The notes under the pieces: generated by a model | The model's database searches: none | What the model was told of the DNA's origin: nothing | The model's input: only the letters and a program-made list of their open reading frames with translations | Assembly (NCBI GenBank): GCA_020723935.1 | Contig: DYHY01000032.1 | Span: 1-8,567, forward strand | Direction of reading: 5' to 3' | DNA length: 8,567 nucleotides | Source of the DNA: Candidatus Micrarchaeum sp. | GTDB taxonomy: Archaea; SpSt-1190; DYHY01 | Position numbers and translations under genes: made by a program | In this document: positions 6,027-8,567 of the stretch, piece by piece | How positions within the stretch are numbered: position 1 is the first letter of the stretch | How the letters are laid out: each line of letters begins with the position of its first letter

Positions 6027-7268
6027 TCATCTCGCTACGTTGACGCTTATCGTCTTCGTGACGGGCTTGAGGGACCCGCCCGGGTCGACCGTTATGTCGA
6101 CCTTGTAGACGCCCTGCACGGTCGGGACCTTGAGCTTGTACTCTATCTGGCCGTTCTCGACGGTCGTCGTCTCGTACCTTGCGTCCTCTATGGTTATCGT
6201 TATCTTGTTCCCGACCATCGGGGTCCCGTCGGCCATGAAGGCGCTGCCCTGGAGGTTGTAGAAGCCGCCGGGCTTGACGGGGGTGTCGGGCGAGGTAATG
6301 TCTAGGAGCACCGTCTGGGCCGGGAGGGCGACGATGAATATCGCGACGCCCGTGACGAGCATGATCGCCGCGTGCTTTATCCCCGCGACGACCTTCCCCT
6401 CGCCCAGCTGCCCCGCGAGGAGGCCGTTGAAGACCGCCTGTATTATCACCATCGAGAAGAACATCTTCCTGTAGTACGAAGGCCCGAACTGCTGGCCGAC
6501 GTTGGCCCCACCCCCTATCCCCCCGCCGAAAACCCCGGTGCCCCCCGACGAGAGGTTCATCGTGAAGAGGGGTCCCAGGATCTTCTGCAGCACTATCACC
6601 ATACCCAGGAAGATGAAGAATATGACGTACATCACGAGGACCTGCTGGGAGAGCTTGTTCTGCCTCTCGGCCTCCAGGTCCTTGATGAGTATCGCGTTGC
6701 TCGCCACCGCCGACATCGCCTCCGCGACGTCGCCGCCCGACTCGAAGGCCTCCATGACGACTGTGACGGTGCGCTTGATGAAGTCGGAGCGGCTCATCCT
6801 GTCCTCGAACATCCTCATGACCTTCGGGAACGGGACGCCCCAGGAGAGCTGCGCCGACATCTTCTGGATCTCGGGCGTGAGGGTCCCGTAGTCTATGTCC
6901 CTCGCCTGGTGGATGGCCTCGACGAGGGTTATCCCGGACCTCTGCGACTCGGCGAGGGAGCGCAGGAACTCCGGGAACTTGTCCTCTATCGACTTGGTCT
7001 TGTTGTAGTCGTAGTACTGGTAGAAGAAGTAGGGCGCGGAGCCTATCCCGAAGACGAAGGGGAGGTAAGACACGGCGCTCGGGACGTCGAAGTTGTTGAG
7101 GTAGAAGTCCAGGAACACGAGGGCGATGACGAACACGCCCGAGAAGTACATCACCTTGTGGGAGTTGTCGGTTACCTTCCTCAGGGTCCGGCCGACGGAG
7201 GATTCGGGCTGGTTGGAGAGGGCCCTCGCCTTCTCGGCCTCCGCGCCGCCCTCGCTTCCGGGAAACAT
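6027..7268 (-). CDS. TadC/FlaJ-like type II secretion F-domain membrane protein with C-terminal Ig-like domain
   Basis: The 413-residue product is an inner platform protein of archaeal type IV pilus-like machines, which couples the ATPase to pilin assembly. Predicted helices are near 40-58, 64-84, 209-231, 269-288 and 298-322. The cytoplasmic T2SSF domain (~95-205) shows FPEFLRSLAESQRSGITLVEAI, LSWGVPFPKVMRMF, and VTVVMEAFESGGDVAEAMSA with the conserved E-x-G-G-D. A Gly-rich loop (~240-261) precedes the last two helices. After the last helix, residues ~326-413 form a beta-rich domain (VKPGGFYNLQGSAFMADGTPM, GNKITITIEDARYETTT, VQGVYKVDITVDPGG) resembling bacterial Ig-like repeats. Standard TadC proteins end at the last helix, so this extension is unusual and would face outside. 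The ATG has GGAGGA about 15-20 nt and GAAGGA 2-3 nt upstream. It lies 28 nt after the first TadC-like gene. The two probably act as a pair. Confidence 0.88.
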   Translation of the reverse strand: MFPGSEGGAEAEKARALSNQPESSVGRTLRKVTDNSHKVMYFSGVFVIALVFLDFYLNNFDVPSAVSYLPFVFGIGSAPYFFYQYYDYNKTKSIEDKFPEFLRSLAESQRSGITLVEAIHQARDIDYGTLTPEIQKMSAQLSWGVPFPKVMRMFEDRMSRSDFIKRTVTVVMEAFESGGDVAEAMSAVASNAILIKDLEAERQNKLSQQVLVMYVIFFIFLGMVIVLQKILGPLFTMNLSSGGTGVFGGGIGGGANVGQQFGPSYYRKMFFSMVIIQAVFNGLLAGQLGEGKVVAGIKHAAIMLVTGVAIFIVALPAQTVLLDITSPDTPVKPGGFYNLQGSAFMADGTPMVGNKITITIEDARYETTTVENGQIEYKLKVPTVQGVYKVDITVDPGGSLKPVTKTISVNVAR

Positions 7269-7296
7269 CTTCCTTCTCTTCTTCCTCCTGCCCGCC

Positions 7297-8178
7297 CTAC
7301 GTGGGCGATATCATCGACACCAGTATCATGAAGCCGACGGATATTATCGGGAGCATCACGTAGACGACGATGTTCTGGATCATCACCATGAACCCGCCGC
7401 TCCCGGCCCCGACCATGTTCATTATTGTCGACATTATTATGAAGAAGATGCTCCCGACTATCACCGCCGTTATGTAGAGCTCCGTGAAGAGGGAGAGCTC
7501 CTCGACGTACGTGTCGATGTTCCGCCGGTAGTTGTTCATGTATCCCTTGCCCTTCTCGATGAGGAACGAGCGCAGGTCGCCGCCCGTCGTCAGGGTGGAG
7601 CGCATGCCCCAGAGCAGGCCCTTGAGCTCCTCGGATGGGGTCCTTTCCGCCGCGCGCGACAGGGATGTCGCGATGTCCAGGCCGAAGAGCTCGGTGTCCG
7701 CGACTATCCCCCTGGCCTCGCGGGAGATCTCCCCGTACTCCGGGAAGTCCGCAAGGACCCTGAAGATGGTGTCCGTCGTCATGCCCGTCCCGGCGAGCGT
7801 GGAGAGGTAGATCGTCGCGAACGGCAGGGTGTTCTCGATGGACTTCTTCATAGACTCCGCCTTCATCGTCGGGTAGAAGTAGAGGAAGGAGAGCGTCAAG
7901 GCGGCGGTCGTGATGCCGACGAGGAGCGTGACGAAGACCGTGGTCGAGATGAAGAGCCCGAGCGCTATGCAGACGACGAAGGCGAGGGGCGCGGTCATCA
8001 TCGGCGTGAGGAGGGATGTCATGAGGGCGGTGGAGACGTACTCGTCCACCGTCAGGTGCATGCCGGCGCGCTTGAGGTCCTCCTTGATCGCCGCGATGAG
8101 GACCGCGTTGTGCTCTATGAACCCCCCGAAGACGGAGAGCGAGAACCTCGTGAAGGGGTCTACATCTGAGATGCCCAC
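7297..8178 (-). CDS. TadC/FlaJ-like type II secretion F-domain membrane protein
   Basis: The 293-residue product has helices near 48-75, 78-102, 232-256 and 265-289, the classic TadC/GspF layout, with the cytoplasmic T2SSF domain between the second and third. Signature segments are ENTLPFATIYLSTLAGTGMT (115-134), EYGEISREARGIVADTELFG (147-166), DIATSLSRAAERTPSEEL (168-185) and TTGGDLRSFL (197-206). This protein docks the assembly ATPase at the membrane and helps to insert prepilins into the growing filament. The start is the GTG at 8178: no other start codon occurs before residue 40, and the same frame contains the TAA of the ATPase gene 9 nt upstream. AGGAGGTG (8200-8193), inside the end of the ATPase gene, lies 14 nt away, so GGGG at 8187-8184 may contribute. 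It pairs with the second, Ig-bearing TadC-like protein. Confidence 0.92.
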   Translation of the reverse strand: MGISDVDPFTRFSLSVFGGFIEHNAVLIAAIKEDLKRAGMHLTVDEYVSTALMTSLLTPMMTAPLAFVVCIALGLFISTTVFVTLLVGITTAALTLSFLYFYPTMKAESMKKSIENTLPFATIYLSTLAGTGMTTDTIFRVLADFPEYGEISREARGIVADTELFGLDIATSLSRAAERTPSEELKGLLWGMRSTLTTGGDLRSFLIEKGKGYMNNYRRNIDTYVEELSLFTELYITAVIVGSIFFIIMSTIMNMVGAGSGGFMVMIQNIVVYVMLPIISVGFMILVSMISPT

Positions 8179-8187
8179 TTGCGCCCC

Positions 8188-8567
8188 TTACACACCTCCT
8201 ACTGGCGCCGCCGGCTCCTGCGGCTTCTTGGGCTCTGGGAGAGGCGGGACGATCGCGGCGACGGGGATTTTCATGTCCCGCGCGACCATAACGAGGAGCT
8301 CCGCCGGCGCCGTGTAGTACTTGGCGACGTAGCTCTCGAAGAGCCTGAAGTCCTTGACGTGCGTCTTCGCGAGCCATTCTAGGACGAGGGCGCGCCTGTT
8401 GATCTCGGCGAGGATGCTCTCGGTCTTGATGCCGCGGAAATGGGCTATCTTCTCCAGGATGACGCTCGGGTCCTTCGGCGCCACCTTGTCCTCGACCGCG
8501 TTCCACTCGAAAACGGAGTTGCTCTTCAGCGTCCCGTCCTTGACGTTGACCTTCCTCACCTCCACTA
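8188..8567 (-). CDS. Type II/IV secretion (PilB/GspE/FlaI-like) ATPase, C-terminal end, truncated by the window
   Basis: About 126 residues are visible and the gene continues past the right edge. They match the C-terminal region of archaeal secretion/pilus ATPases, after the Walker motifs: a strand VEVRKVNVKDG, a link SNSVFEWNAVEDKV, then helices with VILEKIAHFRGIKTESILAE, INRRALVLEWLAK and KDFRLFESYVAKYYTAPAEL. The tail (PPLPEPKKPQEPAAPVGGV) is Pro-rich and variable. The catalytic core lies outside the window, so nucleotide-binding motifs cannot be checked. In this family the hexamer in the cytoplasm powers filament assembly or secretion through the TadC-like proteins encoded next. The stop is TAA at 8190-8188. 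The codon at 8565 (GTG) is internal, not the start. Confidence 0.88.
   Translation of the reverse strand, partial: VEVRKVNVKDGTLKSNSVFEWNAVEDKVAPKDPSVILEKIAHFRGIKTESILAEINRRALVLEWLAKTHVKDFRLFESYVAKYYTAPAELLVMVARDMKIPVAAIVPPLPEPKKPQEPAAPVGGV

Noticed and set aside
7181-8506. 441-codon minus-strand open frame
   Set aside because: It is the shifted-frame shadow of the ATPase and TadC-like genes on the same strand. Composition is Arg/Gly/His-rich, as expected from out-of-frame reading of GC-rich DNA.
1-8567. Genome-wide reassignment of TAG to Gln or pyrrolysine
   Set aside because: None of the intact genes contains an internal TAG, several genes end sensibly at TAG, and the permease also carries a frameshift, so ordinary gene decay fits better.
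1-8567. CRISPR arrays, tRNA or rRNA genes, insertion sequences
   Set aside because: No regularly spaced direct repeats, no cloverleaf or rRNA-like segment and no transposase-like frame or terminal inverted repeats were seen on reading both strands.

Overview
This window looks archaeal. The evidence is frequent AGG arginine and ATA isoleucine codons in a GC-rich background, strong GGAGG/GGTGA ribosome binding sites, a possible leaderless gene, and a large minus-strand operon for an archaeal type IV pilus or type II/IV-secretion-like machine. That machine has a PilB/GspE-type ATPase, two TadC/FlaJ-like membrane proteins and several class III prepilin-like proteins rich in N-glycosylation sequons. 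A DPANN-type lineage (for example Micrarchaeota or Diapherotrites) is a reasonable guess from the style of the pilin-like proteins, but no marker here proves it.

Left part, plus strand (1-1279). The first gene (86-757) joins the N-terminal two thirds of a DUF4256 protein in frame to the last ~90 residues of an auxin-efflux-carrier (AEC) family permease. It is followed by a complete YbaK-type aminoacyl-tRNA deacylase gene (788-1279), probably read from its own promoter as a leaderless transcript.

Middle (1280-1832), minus strand. Here lies the broken second half of an ABC-2 type transporter permease. It carries two in-frame TAG codons at positions where the family usually has Gln-Gly, plus a one-base frameshift before its last membrane segment. 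It lacks its N-terminal half. It converges on the YbaK gene with an 8-bp palindromic spacer.

Right part (1833-8567), minus strand. This is one compact operon, read from high to low coordinates: ATPase C-terminus (truncated by the window edge), TadC-like protein 1, TadC-like protein 2 with an added C-terminal Ig-like domain, then four proteins each with one N-terminal hydrophobic segment (216, 220, 826 and 130 aa). Three of these have a recognisable class III or prepilin-like signal and the 216-aa protein has a tentative one. The last three are tightly coupled (GTGA, ATGA and TAGATG junctions). The inferred model is that the ATPase and the TadC pair build a cell-surface structure from the four anchored proteins. 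The 826-aa protein, with about two dozen sequons, is the best candidate for a large exposed glycoprotein or adhesin. The pseudogene directly follows the last pilin-like gene, suggesting a deletion or rearrangement at the operon's 3' edge.
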